Shown: one piece after another, positions 1-7,122 of the stretch | Numbering within the stretch: the stretch's first letter is position 1 | Layout of the letters: each line of letters opens with the position of its first letter | From: a virus | DNA length: 64,000 bases | IMG/VR virus record: IMGVR_UViG_3300030390_000232 | Coordinates: 1 to 64,000 of that record | Reading direction: 5' to 3' (one strand) | Program-made: the position numbers and the translations under genes | The notes under the pieces: generated by a model | Database searches by the model: none | What the model was told of the DNA's origin: nothing | The model's input: only the letters and a program-made list of their open reading frames with translations

Positions 1-21
1 TGCGTTGCGCGCAGCCTGACT

Positions 22-40
22 TGTTACCACAGTGGTAACA
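22..40. repeat. 19-bp palindrome, copy 1
   Basis: TGTTACCACAGTGGTAACA: two perfect 9-base arms around one central base. The same element recurs at 579-597, 842-860, 2075-2093 and 63970-63988. The size and perfect dyad suit a site for a dimeric DNA-binding protein. Confidence 0.85.
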
Positions 41-105
41 CACCCTGACTTGTTTTGACGTATCATGTGACAACACCCCAAACGTGTGTTACACAACGTA
101 ATACC

Positions 106-467
106 AAATGTTCTGCACGTTGGCATCAAATGTTCCAAATGTTCTGCAAATGTTCGTTTTTCGAGGTACAAAAAAGAACATTTACCTGAGAGTATCTAAT
201 GACATCCAACGGTAACCATGACAAGCTAGGGCAAACAATACTATCTAATCTGGTTATATATTATACTTTTATCAAATGTTCGTTTGTTCTTTTAGTACAA
301 GCCAACATTTTATATTACTTCGATACGTGGAGGCCCTCTCGCACATGTTCCACCCTCCAACCCTAAACGCTCCGACCCTCTCAATTTCAGGATTTTGGTA
401 ACAAAAGAACATTCCTTTATATTCAACAACTTACACACCACCATGTTAGAACAATTACGGAACATTT
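106..467. repeat. AAATGTTC octamer cluster (iteron-like)
   Basis: AAATGTTC occurs on the + strand at 106-113, 128-135, 137-144, 148-155 and 274-281. The inverted form GAACATT(T/C) is at 176-183, 407-414 and 460-467. The copies at 106 and 137 extend to AAATGTTCTGCA. Such a cluster of direct and inverted octamers in noncoding DNA resembles initiator iterons or a multi-site operator. The binding protein is unknown. Confidence 0.6.
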
Positions 468-578
468 CAGTACATACAACCATACACCACAATATACCAT
501 CACTTGACACCAACTGATAAGTATGACATAATGTCTCTTCAGGTGGGGGATCACTTGAGATTTACACACACACCAACT

Positions 579-597
579 TGTTACCACTGTGGTAACA
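579..597. repeat. 19-bp palindrome, copy 2
   Basis: TGTTACCACTGTGGTAACA, ending 25 bases before the ATG at 623. The central base is T instead of A, which is simply the same element read from the other strand. Confidence 0.85.
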
Positions 598-607
598 CCA
601 ACAGCAC

Positions 608-622
608 TACATGGAGCAACAT
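608..622 (+). promoter_or_regulatory. Ribosome site with CsrA-site-like core (TACATGGAG)
   Basis: TACATGGAG at 608-616 supplies the GGAG Shine-Dalgarno six bases before the ATG at 623. It resembles the core of the CsrA RNA consensus (RUACARGGAUGU). The same leader is found at 861-868 and, inside the second gene, at 977-985; a variant AAATGGAG is at 2107-2114. CsrA control is a hypothesis, based on the phage's own csrA at 10336. Confidence 0.4.
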
Positions 623-832
623 ATGAAAGACAAATACGACAACGCCACCATCGACTGGGTAGACACACCAACACGCAGTCAGTTCAAGCAGCAAGCCAAG
701 CAACTGAATGCACTTAGCTATGCCGAATGCGAACGCCTAGTAGAAGTGCTGGAGCAGCAGCTAGCCGAGAGCAACCGCACACTAAGTAACAAGCTAGCAC
801 GCATCACTAACAAGACCCTTGCACATTCGTAA
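623..832 (+). CDS. Small hypothetical early protein (69 aa)
   Basis: First gene of the rightward arm. The product is hydrophilic; residues about 18-65 look helical and may form a coiled coil (KQQAKQLNALSYAE, then RLVEVLEQQLAESN). No catalytic motif and no family was recognised. The ATG at 623 is preferred over the in-frame ATG at 611 because GGAG (613-616) then lies at normal spacing; the 611 codon overlaps that ribosome site. A copy of the 19-bp palindrome ends 25 bases upstream and another follows the stop, so the gene is bracketed by putative operators. It probably belongs with the downstream AAA+/VWA cassette, by position only. Confidence 0.6.
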   Translation: MKDKYDNATIDWVDTPTRSQFKQQAKQLNALSYAECERLVEVLEQQLAESNRTLSNKLARITNKTLAHS

Positions 833-841
833 TCAACTAAC

Positions 842-860
842 TGTTACCACAGTGGTAACA
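842..860. repeat. 19-bp palindrome, copy 3
   Basis: TGTTACCACAGTGGTAACA in the short gap between the first and second genes, ending 14 bases before the ATG at 875 and two bases before the alternative ATG at 863. In RNA it could fold as an 8-bp hairpin right beside the ribosome site, so control at either DNA or RNA level is possible. Confidence 0.85.
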
Positions 861-874
861 ACATGGAGCAACAC

Positions 875-1897
875 ATGGAATACAACACTTGCGACAAGCA
901 ACTATTTACCCCAGCAGAACAAGCAGCAATAGCAGAGCACGAAGCCACACACGCTAGGTATCAAGCCAAACAACAATACATGGAGAACAACATGAACAAT
1001 GCAATCGCAGCACCTCAAGTAGAAGTACCAACACTGGCCGCACGCACACTGGCCATCGACCTCAACATATCAGTGTGGACAGCACGCAAGAAAGACAAAC
1101 GCGCATCGGCCAAGGTCAACAGCGACAACAATGCTATATCTGACGCGGCCACCGTGGACAAGAACCTACTCGCAGGTTGTGACCTACTCACTGAGATCAA
1201 GACCCTAGCAGGCAAGATACGCTCCGAGCATTACGCTTGCACACTACCATGGACTGACAACGGCACGCGCATCATTATGACCGCAGGCTATCCCGATTAC
1301 GTTACCAATATGACTGGCTTGCAAGATGACTTCAATTGCCTAGTGGATGAATTCATTGATCAGTATGACTTCGAGGTTATATCAGCCCGAGCACGCCTAG
1401 GTGATATGTTCGACGAAGCCGAGTACCCACCGTCGTGGAAAGTACGCAACAAGTTCGACGTCAAGCTGGTATGTTCACCCGTGGCTGACATGCACGACTG
1501 GCGGCTCGACGTAGACCAAGACGTACAAACATGTTTCGACGAGGCTATGTCCACATACGGCAACGCTATGGAGCAGCGCATCAATGGCGCCATGACTGAC
1601 ATACACCAACGCTTGCACAAGGTACTGTCCAACATGTCCGAACGACTCGACTACGTAGGTGACAACGACAAGAAGACGTTTCGCAATACACTGCTCGACA
1701 ACGTACTCGACATCGTAGACCTCATGCGCAAGTGTAACCTGACCGACGACACCCAACTGACCGCGCAGGCTGACACGTTAGAACGTGCGTTACGTGGTGT
1801 ATCACCCGAGGCATTGCGTGACAGTTCACAACTACGCGCCGAAACCAAGCGCACGGTGGATGAAGTTATCGCATCCCTACCATCAATCGACCTGTAA
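875..1897 (+). CDS. DUF3150-like protein, partner of AAA+/VWA cassette (340 aa)
   Basis: Acidic, mostly helical protein without an obvious enzymatic motif. Residues about 75-290 (from DLLTEIKTLAGKIR through LPWTDNGTRII to a long helical stretch ending near SLPSIDL) resemble the DUF3150 type of protein, which I recall as a neighbour of MoxR-like ATPases and VWA proteins; this rests on memory and layout, without an alignment. The order here (this gene, then AAA+ ATPase at 2122, then HExxH/VWA protein at 3220) fits. Starts: the ATG at 875 has GGAG six bases upstream; 863 and 992 (the latter with its own GGAG) are alternatives. It may be an adaptor or substrate-binding partner of the ATPase. Confidence 0.5.
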   Translation: MEYNTCDKQLFTPAEQAAIAEHEATHARYQAKQQYMENNMNNAIAAPQVEVPTLAARTLAIDLNISVWTARKKDKRASAKVNSDNNAISDAATVDKNLLAGCDLLTEIKTLAGKIRSEHYACTLPWTDNGTRIIMTAGYPDYVTNMTGLQDDFNCLVDEFIDQYDFEVISARARLGDMFDEAEYPPSWKVRNKFDVKLVCSPVADMHDWRLDVDQDVQTCFDEAMSTYGNAMEQRINGAMTDIHQRLHKVLSNMSERLDYVGDNDKKTFRNTLLDNVLDIVDLMRKCNLTDDTQLTAQADTLERALRGVSPEALRDSSQLRAETKRTVDEVIASLPSIDL

Positions 1898-1916
1898 ATT
1901 GGGGGGAAGACGTACC

Positions 1917-2108
1917 ATGGATTACTATTCGTGCCATAGCTGTAACACCGTAGAAATTGTCGCCGTACATGGCGAACCCACTAGCATTGGTGGGTACGAG
2001 AAAGTATGTGAGATATGTGCAATACAGATCGAGTGCGAGCTTGATGACGGCACACTAAACAACCACCGACAACTTGTTACCACAGTGGTAACACAACCAA
2101 ACAACTAA
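1917..2108 (+). CDS. Small zinc-ribbon-like protein (63 aa)
   Basis: Two CxxC pairs near the N-terminal half (CHSC at residues 6-9 and CEIC at about 33-36) suggest one bound zinc and a small DNA-, RNA- or protein-binding ribbon. The start at 1917 follows a strong GGGGGGAAG ribosome site; a longer reading frame upstream is ignored because it overlaps the preceding gene. The last codons contain the fourth 19-bp palindrome (2075-2093), so an operator-like element is embedded in coding sequence just ahead of the ATPase gene. The product could be an accessory factor of the AAA+/VWA cassette; no named family was recognised. Confidence 0.6.
   Translation: MDYYSCHSCNTVEIVAVHGEPTSIGGYEKVCEICAIQIECELDDGTLNNHRQLVTTVVTQPNN
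2075..2093. repeat. 19-bp palindrome, copy 4 (inside a coding region)
   Basis: TGTTACCACAGTGGTAACA within the 3' end of the zinc-ribbon gene, ending 28 bases before the ATPase start at 2122. Perfect conservation of the DNA inside coding sequence argues for selection on the DNA or RNA element itself. Confidence 0.85.
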
Positions 2109-2121
2109 ATGGAGTAACACA

Positions 2122-3210
2122 ATGAACACACCACAACGTACGTACGCACTTGATCGTAAACAAGCCGTGACTTTCATCGACAACACCGCCGACATGGTTA
2201 CCGTGTGTGCGCTAGGTCACACTGGCACAGGCAAGACTTGGATGTTTGAAGAGCTATGCGCTCTCAACCCTGACCACATACCATGCTTCTTTGACGGTGC
2301 TAACAAAGACCAAGGCGATATGTCTATCCCTGACATCAAGGGCAGCACTGACGCGCTCAAGTTCATACCCAATATCGAGCTGGGTGTACACCACAACAAG
2401 CCTATCTTGCTAATGGTTGACGAGTACCCCAAGTGTAACCGCTCAATCAAGCTAATGCTCAACAGCTTAATACACGAGCGCAAGTTCGCAGGTTATACGT
2501 TAGCAGAGGGTAGCAAGATTGTACTCACTGGTAACCTTGGCGCTGAGGGATTGGGTGACCTAGTGGAGGCACACACCGCTAACCGTATGACTGTGTTTGA
2601 ACTCAAGAAGCCCGACCACATGGAGTGGATAGCATGGGGTATCAACAACGGCATCGACCCTACTATCCTTGGCTGGGTGAAAGACAACCCGTCTGTATTC
2701 GCTGACTTCCGTGACGTCAAGAACCCTGACGAGAATCATTACATACACCATCCGCAGGCCGTAGGACGTACAGCATTCTGTACCCCGCGTTCGTTTCACA
2801 AGCTGTCTAATATATTCAGCAAGCGCGAACACCTTGACGAACACACACTAACGTGTGCTGCTATTGGTACTATCGGCGCAGCCGCCGCGCTTGACCTTAT
2901 GGCATTCGTAAAGCTGGCCAACCAACTACCATCGGCTGAGTCTATCAAGACTGACCCCGACAACGCGATAGTACCTACCAGTGCAAGTGCTGTATGTATG
3001 GTTGTGTATCGTACGCTCGCAAGTATGGACAGCACGTTCGTTACGCCGTGGCTCAAGTACCTCAATCGTTTACCCGTCGAGGCACAAGGTATGTTCGCCA
3101 ACGGTGTAATGGTAGATAAGTATCACGCACAGAAAGCTGTCACCACCAACGCAGGTTGGGGTGCGTGGTGTATGACTAACACTCACTTATTCTCAGCAGA
3201 CAAAGTATAG
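2122..3210 (+). CDS. MoxR/CobS-type AAA+ ATPase (362 aa)
   Basis: AAA+ chaperone-like ATPase. Visible motifs: Walker A GHTGTGKT (residues about 32-39), Walker B with acidic pair LLMVDEYP (about 94-101), a sensor-1 stretch IVLTGNLG (about 133-140) and an arginine after an AAA-type helix (ANRMTVFEL). The short core, the helical C-terminus and the adjacent VWA gene are typical of the MoxR branch, whose members work with VWA-domain proteins to remodel or insert cofactors in partner proteins. The start at 2122 follows ATGGAGTAACACA, where GGAG is the ribosome site. The gene is nine bases ahead of the HExxH/VWA gene, so the two are surely co-expressed. The substrate is unknown. Confidence 0.85.
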   Translation: MNTPQRTYALDRKQAVTFIDNTADMVTVCALGHTGTGKTWMFEELCALNPDHIPCFFDGANKDQGDMSIPDIKGSTDALKFIPNIELGVHHNKPILLMVDEYPKCNRSIKLMLNSLIHERKFAGYTLAEGSKIVLTGNLGAEGLGDLVEAHTANRMTVFELKKPDHMEWIAWGINNGIDPTILGWVKDNPSVFADFRDVKNPDENHYIHHPQAVGRTAFCTPRSFHKLSNIFSKREHLDEHTLTCAAIGTIGAAAALDLMAFVKLANQLPSAESIKTDPDNAIVPTSASAVCMVVYRTLASMDSTFVTPWLKYLNRLPVEAQGMFANGVMVDKYHAQKAVTTNAGWGAWCMTNTHLFSADKV

Positions 3211-3219
3211 GAGACTGAC

Positions 3220-4476
3220 ATGTTATCAATAGGTAAAGAACTAACCGCAGACCAACGACTACCCAAGGCGCTGGTATCACTAATGCAAGCCGACAGGTAC
3301 GTGGCGCTGGCCAGCATATTGATGTTAGGTGACCGCGTGATCGACAACGGCATGACTAACACCGCCGCTACTGACGGGCGTGACGAGTGGTACAACTCTG
3401 ACTTCGTTGACACGCTGACTGACCCCGAGTTACGTGCGCTTATTATTCACGAGTGTAAGCACAAGATGTATCGGCACTTGCTAACGTGGGGATGGGTGGC
3501 TGACAAGTACGGACACGACCTGACCAACCAAGCTATGGACTACGTTATCAACCTAGAGATCGTTGACGAGAACCCCGATGGATTCTGTAAGCTACCCGCT
3601 TGTGCATTGCTTGACGATAAGTACCGTGGCATGACTACCGCACAGGTGGCCAAGGCATTACACCAAGACCAACAGCAACAACCGCCCAATCCTTCAGGCA
3701 GTGGTAATGGTACACCTGACAACACGCCACCCGAAGAGGGGCAGAGTGCAGGTAGTAACAAGTCTGGCGGTGGTATGGACGATCACGACTGGGACGGTGC
3801 CAAGGAAATGACAGCCGACGAGCAAGCCGAGCTAACCAAGGAGATTGGCGAGGCTATACGACAGGGTGCGCTTGCTGCAAGCAAGATGGGTAAGGGTGGC
3901 AACACTGACTTCGGTGACCTACTCAAGCCGCAGGTTGACTGGCGCGAGGCATTGCGTGAGTTCGTAAGTGCAACGTGTGCAGGTAACGACTACCAAACGT
4001 GGAGAAGCCCGAACCGCAAGTACCTAGGCCATGAGATATACATGCCAACGGGGTACAGTGAGACGGTTGACGAGTTGACTATCGCCATTGATACGTCTGG
4101 CTCTATAGGCCAACGTGTTCTCACCAAGTTTATGTCTGAGGTCAAGGGCGTGTGCGATGTAGTCAAGCCCAATACTGTACGCATACTGTACTGGGGTAGT
4201 AGCGTAGTAGCTGACGAGGTATACGAGACACACGAGATACCCGACATACTCAACGCGACCAAGCCCGTGGGTGGTGGTGGCACTGACGCAGCGTGTGTAC
4301 CTGAGTATATGCGGGCTACTGGTATCAAGAGTCAAGCCACTATCATGTTGACTGACGGTTGCATATACGGTGACTGGGGTACATGGGACAACCCACTACT
4401 GTGGTGCATCATTGACAACAAACGAGCCGTGCCATCAACAGGCAAGGTATTACATATAAATGGAGGTGACGTATGA
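3220..4476 (+). CDS. HExxH metallopeptidase-like/VWA-domain protein (418 aa)
   Basis: Two-part protein of the DUF2201/VWA-like kind. N-terminal part: HECKH (residues 77-81), a zinc-metallopeptidase-type HExxH motif, within a helix after a pro-peptidase-like region. Middle: low-complexity linker rich in Q, P, G and S (about 148-185). C-terminal part: VWA-like domain with a MIDAS motif DTSGS (291-295) and further Asp/Thr residues (GGGGTDA; MLTDG). Such proteins are the usual partners of MoxR ATPases, and the gene directly follows one. The VWA domain should bind a divalent cation and a ligand protein. Whether the HExxH part cleaves protein is not known. It overlaps the next gene by 4 bases (ATGA). 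Confidence 0.8.
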   Translation: MLSIGKELTADQRLPKALVSLMQADRYVALASILMLGDRVIDNGMTNTAATDGRDEWYNSDFVDTLTDPELRALIIHECKHKMYRHLLTWGWVADKYGHDLTNQAMDYVINLEIVDENPDGFCKLPACALLDDKYRGMTTAQVAKALHQDQQQQPPNPSGSGNGTPDNTPPEEGQSAGSNKSGGGMDDHDWDGAKEMTADEQAELTKEIGEAIRQGALAASKMGKGGNTDFGDLLKPQVDWREALREFVSATCAGNDYQTWRSPNRKYLGHEIYMPTGYSETVDELTIAIDTSGSIGQRVLTKFMSEVKGVCDVVKPNTVRILYWGSSVVADEVYETHEIPDILNATKPVGGGGTDAACVPEYMRATGIKSQATIMLTDGCIYGDWGTWDNPLLWCIIDNKRAVPSTGKVLHINGGDV

Positions 4477-4706
4477 GCAACTATCCGTATGACAACAGGG
4501 CGATAGATGTGATATTTATTGCTGATGTGTTCGAGCTTGCATTCGGTGATGATGCAATCGACAAGGGGTATAGCTACGCTGACGTGTTGACACAACTACG
4601 TGAGTTCAGTGACAAAGCACTGGTGACCGATGGTCATGGCTTGACGCAAGAAGAAGTTGACACACTACTATCAAGTAAGACAGGAGGTATGTTCCATGAG
4701 CTTTGA
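4473..4706 (+). CDS. Small acidic hypothetical protein (77 aa)
   Basis: Acidic small protein, translationally coupled to the VWA gene through an ATGA overlap, with AATGGAGG as ribosome site. The C-terminal half (LTQEEVDTLLSS) looks helical. No motif or family was recognised. Coupling suggests a role with the AAA+/VWA cassette. It overlaps the next gene by 11 bases. Confidence 0.6.
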   Translation: MSNYPYDNRAIDVIFIADVFELAFGDDAIDKGYSYADVLTQLREFSDKALVTDGHGLTQEEVDTLLSSKTGGMFHEL

Positions 4707-5616
4707 TAAATTTACACACCAACAAGTATCCGAGTTAGTAAAACTAGCCGTGACTGACACAGACCTTTTTTCTAGTTACCAGCCATATGAGTTGGCTAAC
4801 TTCATGGAGGAGATACAGAAAAAACTGCGGGGTATACAGTTTGGCCGTATATCAAACAGAATATACGCGTACTACCCTGACGAGGTGTTTGCACGTGGTT
4901 ACGTTAGCTACAGGGATATACGGTACGTCCGTTCAGAACCCCAAAAGTATACGTACAACGTGTCATCACCGAATATCGAGAACAATAAGACCGACATGTA
5001 CAATACTGACAGGTTCTTTCGATTTTCGTCTGCTAACTTAAATACGGCGGTACGTAATGCAGTCAAGTACCTACGTGCGTATACACCTACGGACATTATA
5101 CGGGTGACAACACAGAGCGTTATAGATGGCCGCAACACAATATCGGGGGAGGAGGGGTATGAGATACGTAAACTATCTAATGACATAGCGGGCACGAATG
5201 TCATATCGAAAGGACTATTTAACGAGCTGATGCACCTGAACAACTCAGGCCATGTATTCATTGAACCTACGTACGGTAAAAATGTTGCTGAGTACTTTAA
5301 GCTCTATGACGAACACATGCGTAACGAAAAGTCTGGGAGAGATTATACCTTTGTATTAGTCAAGACAGTCGATGGGCAGCACGAGTTTACATGTATAGAT
5401 ATAAAAGCCCTAGCTATGCAACATAGCAGAATCAACTACGCTATGAGCGATGCCGAAAGGTTGATAGATGCCATGATAGCTACGGCGCGTGTATCAACTG
5501 AGTTACCTGATGACGTGTTGTCAAAGGTATCTGTTCTTACCCTAGGTGAAGACGATACGTTCCTTGATGGTGTTGGCTACAAGTATTGTGACGAGGTGTA
5601 CTATGTCTATAAGTAG
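4696..5616 (+). CDS. Hypothetical protein downstream of the AAA+/VWA cassette (306 aa)
   Basis: Unrecognised soluble protein with no signal peptide, membrane segment or evident nucleotide motif. It is rich in Tyr, Asn and Asp; a central part (TTQSVIDGRN, then GEEGYEIRKL) might be an alpha/beta domain. The ATG at 4696 is chosen because AGGAGGT lies seven bases before it; the longer frame opening at 4657 would overlap the previous gene by 50 bases. The sequence here becomes more AT-rich than 0.6-4.5 kb, so this and the following small genes may have a different history. By position it may be another member of the early cassette. Confidence 0.6.
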   Translation: MSFDKFTHQQVSELVKLAVTDTDLFSSYQPYELANFMEEIQKKLRGIQFGRISNRIYAYYPDEVFARGYVSYRDIRYVRSEPQKYTYNVSSPNIENNKTDMYNTDRFFRFSSANLNTAVRNAVKYLRAYTPTDIIRVTTQSVIDGRNTISGEEGYEIRKLSNDIAGTNVISKGLFNELMHLNNSGHVFIEPTYGKNVAEYFKLYDEHMRNEKSGRDYTFVLVKTVDGQHEFTCIDIKALAMQHSRINYAMSDAERLIDAMIATARVSTELPDDVLSKVSVLTLGEDDTFLDGVGYKYCDEVYYVYK

Positions 5617-5884
5617 GTTGTTCGCCAACAGTGATGTTTTCCCGCCCACCGCTTCGTTTAATGGTGTCATGATTAATAAAGGACGAGTCGATGTAACGTG
5701 TATTGGTATGGGATGTGTTGATTCCACACTATATGACGTATATGATACCGTCGATGACATGCCAGTATGGGCGCAAGAACGAATCGCTATGCTTATGGTA
5801 TGTGAAGATGGGCAGACCATAGACCATATTGGTAGGCGCGTTGACGCTAGTACGTTTTGGCTATTCTCAATGGGGGGAGAATGA
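5603..5884 (+). CDS. Hypothetical phage protein (93 aa)
   Basis: Small alpha/beta-looking protein; the C-terminal half (VWAQERIAMLMVCED, then IGRRVDASTFWLF) resembles a small protein seen in several phages, from memory, with no known function. It starts inside the end of the previous gene, with GAGGTG as a modest ribosome site. It ends in an ATGA overlap with the next gene. Confidence 0.55.
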   Translation: MSISRLFANSDVFPPTASFNGVMINKGRVDVTCIGMGCVDSTLYDVYDTVDDMPVWAQERIAMLMVCEDGQTIDHIGRRVDASTFWLFSMGGE

Positions 5885-6048
5885 ATAAAATAATAATACC
5901 TGATGCCGCTCTAAAAGAGTGGCACGACAAGTACGACCAATACCTACCCAAACCTGTTAGTACAATGCCGCCTCCGATTGATGAGGACGCTATGTATATG
6001 CAAGCTATGGGGCTAACACAATCAAACCAAGGAGAAGAAGATGTTTAA
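5881..6048 (+). CDS. Small hypothetical protein (55 aa)
   Basis: Short product, coupled to the preceding gene by ATGA with a GGGGGGAG ribosome site. It has a charged, Trp-containing N-terminal half and a Pro-rich middle (PKPVSTMPPPIDED). No family was recognised. Confidence 0.5.
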   Translation: MNKIIIPDAALKEWHDKYDQYLPKPVSTMPPPIDEDAMYMQAMGLTQSNQGEEDV

Positions 6049-6364
6049 GAAATTACTATTGTCACTACTTGTGGGGACTGGTATCAACAGCACCGCGCAC
6101 GCACTTACCGCAGAACAATTTAAACAGTTAGCAGACGGGACTTACCGAAACGCTACTACCATGTACCTTGGTGGGGTGAACGATGCCGTAAGGATTTTTA
6201 GTATGTGGTCGAACGAAGACTGCGCAAAGTGGAAGACGTTATCACCAAACCAAATCTTGGCAGCGTTTGAAGCACACTATGATGATATAGAAGACAAACA
6301 GACGCTTATATCTTATTGGGCGTTCGAGTACTCGTTTAAAAACGGTGGATGCGCCGATGAATGA
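6041..6364 (+). CDS. Exported Rap1a/Tai-like protein (107 aa)
   Basis: The N-terminus is a clear Sec signal peptide (lysines at 3-4, hydrophobic core LLLSLLVG, cleavage likely after AHA near residue 22). The mature part has YLGGVNDA, a Cys (NEDCAKW), a Gln-led helix (SPNQILAAFEAHY) and a final Cys (NGGC). This order resembles the Rap1a/Tai fold, a small periplasmic family that includes immunity proteins of type VI effectors; the two cysteines would form a disulphide. The match is by eye. A periplasmic phage early protein could act in superinfection exclusion or envelope modification. GGAG sits just ahead of the start; two tiny membrane proteins follow. Confidence 0.55.
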   Translation: MFKKLLLSLLVGTGINSTAHALTAEQFKQLADGTYRNATTMYLGGVNDAVRIFSMWSNEDCAKWKTLSPNQILAAFEAHYDDIEDKQTLISYWAFEYSFKNGGCADE

Positions 6365-6449
6365 AGAATGGGATTGGTTGGAGTTTGCATTGTTCGTAAT
6401 TATATTGTTTGGGGCGAGCCAAGTAATGCGCCACATAATGGGGGTATAG
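6357..6449 (+). CDS. Tiny single-span membrane protein (30 aa)
   Basis: Thirty residues: an acidic, Trp-rich head (MNEEWDWLEF), a hydrophobic span (ALFVIILFGA) and a short basic tail (MRHIMG). The start overlaps the end of the exported-protein gene (GATGAATGA), and the next tiny gene starts one base after the stop. Tight packing and a clean hydrophobic span favour a real gene. The role is unknown. Confidence 0.45.
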   Translation: MNEEWDWLEFALFVIILFGASQVMRHIMGV

Positions 6450-6450
6450 C

Positions 6451-6549
6451 ATGTTAGATAAATTTATTCATTTGCTTTGGGGTTGTTTTATAGGGACATG
6501 GGCAGTGCTAACAGTTATGTTATTTATAAAAGTGATAGGAGAATTGTAA
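6451..6549 (+). CDS. Tiny single-span membrane protein (32 aa)
   Basis: Thirty-two residues dominated by one hydrophobic segment (GCFIGTWAVLTVMLFI). The stop codon overlaps the next start (TAATG). It directly follows another tiny membrane protein, so the two might work as a pair, for example in the inner membrane, but no function can be assigned. Confidence 0.45.
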   Translation: MLDKFIHLLWGCFIGTWAVLTVMLFIKVIGEL

Positions 6550-6947
6550 TGGATAAATTAGTAGCAGTAACAGGTAAATGTAAACTAAAACGCTTTAACT
6601 ATCCAGTGAGAATCTATGCTACTGATGGTGGACAATCAAGAGATATGATTCACGGAGCTTATCAAGATAAGGATGGATGGCATGGCTGTGCTTGGGATGC
6701 TGACGGAGCGCCAAGATTCGCAACGATTAACAACGATAAAGCACTAATCAACATACCGCCGCCTAAGTTTTTTAACATTTACACTAACTGTGTAACGAAA
6801 CATCAGAGTATTGGTATGCTTTATGACACCTTACCGGAGGCTAAAGACGCATGGAAGATTTGGCGGGACAGCGATGCCGAGCTGTACAGAAAAGACGATG
6901 ATCAAATTAAACTTATAGCTGTTTACACAAACCCAAGAAACTGGTGA
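6549..6947 (+). CDS. Hypothetical protein (132 aa)
   Basis: Soluble protein with many aromatic residues (DKDGWHGCAWDADG, then PKFFNIYTN). No motif was recognised. The ATG at 6549 has GGAG eight bases upstream and overlaps the preceding stop; the longer frame from 6477 would overlap that gene out of frame. Confidence 0.55.
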   Translation: MDKLVAVTGKCKLKRFNYPVRIYATDGGQSRDMIHGAYQDKDGWHGCAWDADGAPRFATINNDKALINIPPPKFFNIYTNCVTKHQSIGMLYDTLPEAKDAWKIWRDSDAELYRKDDDQIKLIAVYTNPRNW

Positions 6948-6951
6948 CAAC

Positions 6952-7122
6952 ATGAAAATCTACGGAGTGTATGACGTTTACGGTGGTGCCAACTACGGTG
7001 AGACTGTAGAGATAGACCGATACTATCTATCAAGAGAAAAAGCTCTAGAGTTTATACTCGATGAAGGTGGCCACGAGGCGCATATAGATGATTGGTTAGT
7101 TGAAATTGAGGTTATAGAATGA
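6952..7122 (+). CDS. Small acidic hypothetical protein (56 aa)
   Basis: Acidic protein with a GVYDVYGGANYG opening, which resembles small phage proteins that start with a beta-hairpin. It is closely packed, overlapping the next start by four bases (ATGA). No function can be assigned. Confidence 0.5.
   Translation: MKIYGVYDVYGGANYGETVEIDRYYLSREKALEFILDEGGHEAHIDDWLVEIEVIE

Larger units (their letters stand above)
1..610. promoter_or_regulatory. Left noncoding control region (candidate origin/early promoter region)
   Basis: No convincing gene lies in the first 610 bases; the short open frames on the minus strand have no ribosome site and no recognisable product. The stretch is AT-rich (especially 250-320) and dense in short repeats: two copies of a 19-bp palindrome (22-40, 579-597) and a family of AAATGTTC / GAACATTT octamers between 106 and 467. 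It sits directly upstream of the rightward early genes. Repeat-dense, AT-rich DNA ahead of the first early gene suits a replication origin, an early promoter with operators, or both; which of these is inference. No clear -35/-10 pair could be picked out. Confidence 0.55.

Noticed and set aside
310-674. Minus-strand open frames in the left control region
   Set aside because: No ribosome site, odd Cys/Val/Trp-rich composition, and they cover the repeat cluster and a palindrome.
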